64,000 nt of DNA. Origin: Bradyrhizobium sp. SZCCHNS1050 (GTDB lineage Bacteria > Pseudomonadota > Alphaproteobacteria > Rhizobiales > Xanthobacteraceae). Below are positions 63,532-64,000 of the stretch, in pieces (position 1 is the first letter of the stretch; each line of letters opens with the position of its first letter). A model generated the notes under the pieces. It was not told the DNA's origin. It worked only from the letters and a program-made list of their open reading frames with translations, and made no database searches. Location: NCBI RefSeq assembly GCF_032484785.1, contig NZ_JAUETR010000001.1, forward strand, positions 1,488,001 through 1,552,000, read 5' to 3'. The position numbers and the translations under genes were made by a program.

Positions 63532-64000
63532 CTACTCGCCTTGAAGACGACCACCCCCTCCGATTTCGGGTAGTGTGATCTTCGTTGCCAATTCCTCAAA
63601 CCGGCAGAACTCGCTCGCCCAGGCCATCTGGTCGGGCGTGCGGCAATCGGGTTCGAAGAGACGTGGATTCGCAACAACAATGACTATGCCGCGCGCCCGG
63701 CTAGTCGCCACATTGAACCGATGGGGGTCATAGAGGAACGCCATGCCGCGCGGCGCGTCCTCAGGTGAGGAACTTGCGCACGAATAAATCACTACTGGCG
63801 CTTGCTGGCCCTGAAATTTGTCAACAGTCCCGACGCGGACTACATCAAAGCTGGCGAGTGCACGCCTCAGCGCACTTACTTGAGAATTGTAGGGAGCGAC
63901 GACTAGGATGTCCTCCGGCTCCAAAAAGCGGGCTTCCCCATCGGCGTTTGTCCACGTGTTGCCGGGTTGCAGCAACGAACGAGCGATCGCAACGACAGCC
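63532..64000 (-). CDS. Superfamily 1 helicase/RecB-like nuclease C-terminus (partial)
   Basis: The frame is open to the right edge. The visible ~155 residues are a superfamily 1 helicase C-terminus: ILVVAPYNSQVSALRRALASFDVVRVGTVDKFQGQQAPVVIYSCASSS, then FLYDPHRFNVATSRARGIVIVVANPRLFEPDCRTPDQMAWASEFCRFEELA. This resembles the end of the TM0106-type RecB-like nuclease-helicase family. The N-terminal nuclease and ATPase motifs are outside the window, so the assignment is provisional. Confidence 0.8.
   Translation of the reverse strand, partial: AVVAIARSLLQPGNTWTNADGEARFLEPEDILVVAPYNSQVSALRRALASFDVVRVGTVDKFQGQQAPVVIYSCASSSPEDAPRGMAFLYDPHRFNVATSRARGIVIVVANPRLFEPDCRTPDQMAWASEFCRFEELATKITLPEIGGGGRLQGE

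Overview
This 64 kb window is GC-rich chromosomal DNA from an alphaproteobacterium, most likely Bradyrhizobium or a close relative. The evidence is the split pntAA/pntAB/pntB transhydrogenase, a tiny aa3-oxidase subunit IV, a tolQRAB...pal-cpoB cluster followed by tilS and ftsH, DUF2312/DUF1244/DUF1036 genes, and a dispersed GC-rich repeat of a kind I associate with Bradyrhizobium. The assignment rests on gene content and protein resemblance only; no rRNA or tRNA gene was recognised.

Layout. 1-20 kb is housekeeping: a cut alpha/beta hydrolase, transhydrogenase, oligoendopeptidase F, a sigma-54 activator, an L,D-transpeptidase, a DUF882 protein, pyruvate kinase, two polytopic glycosyltransferase-like proteins, a TetR regulator and a secreted lipase-like enzyme. 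20.5-33 kb is a minus-strand envelope block (tolQ, tolR, tolA, tolB, a GGDEF-EAL protein, an N-acyltransferase-like protein, pal, cpoB, tilS, ftsH). 33.5-47.5 kb is rich in regulators. A TetR gene and a DUF2852 gene share an ATGTAAA palindrome. An HxlR regulator is divergent from a RibD-C reductase. An ECF42-type sigma factor is linked, through a shared TGTCGG-N17-CGTC promoter, to its own DGPF/YciI gene, to a three-gene DGPF/YciI operon and to a DoxX-VOC operon. 47.6-52.3 kb is one very large gene resembling the Hhe (DUF4011-helicase-nuclease) antiviral protein.

52.7-56.4 kb carries an intact cytochrome P450 and, 2.5 kb further on, the decayed 3' end of a second P450. The two share a 238-bp block with no mismatch. 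Between them lie a phasin-like gene, a broken cupin gene, an HPF-like ribosome factor and a small Cys-containing protein. 56.7-60.0 kb looks AT-richer and less like the host, and holds a two-gene operon (zinc-ribbon protein, then an 809-residue TPR protein) that I cannot match to a described system. 60-64 kb looks like accessory DNA: a second copy of the dispersed repeat, a replication-type winged-helix protein, a small XRE repressor with a perfect 18-bp palindrome upstream, an unknown protein, and the C-terminus of a helicase/RecB-like nuclease cut by the window edge.

The best candidates for something new are the ECF42 regulon read from its promoters, the Hhe-like gene, and the zinc-ribbon/TPR operon on the AT-richer island.
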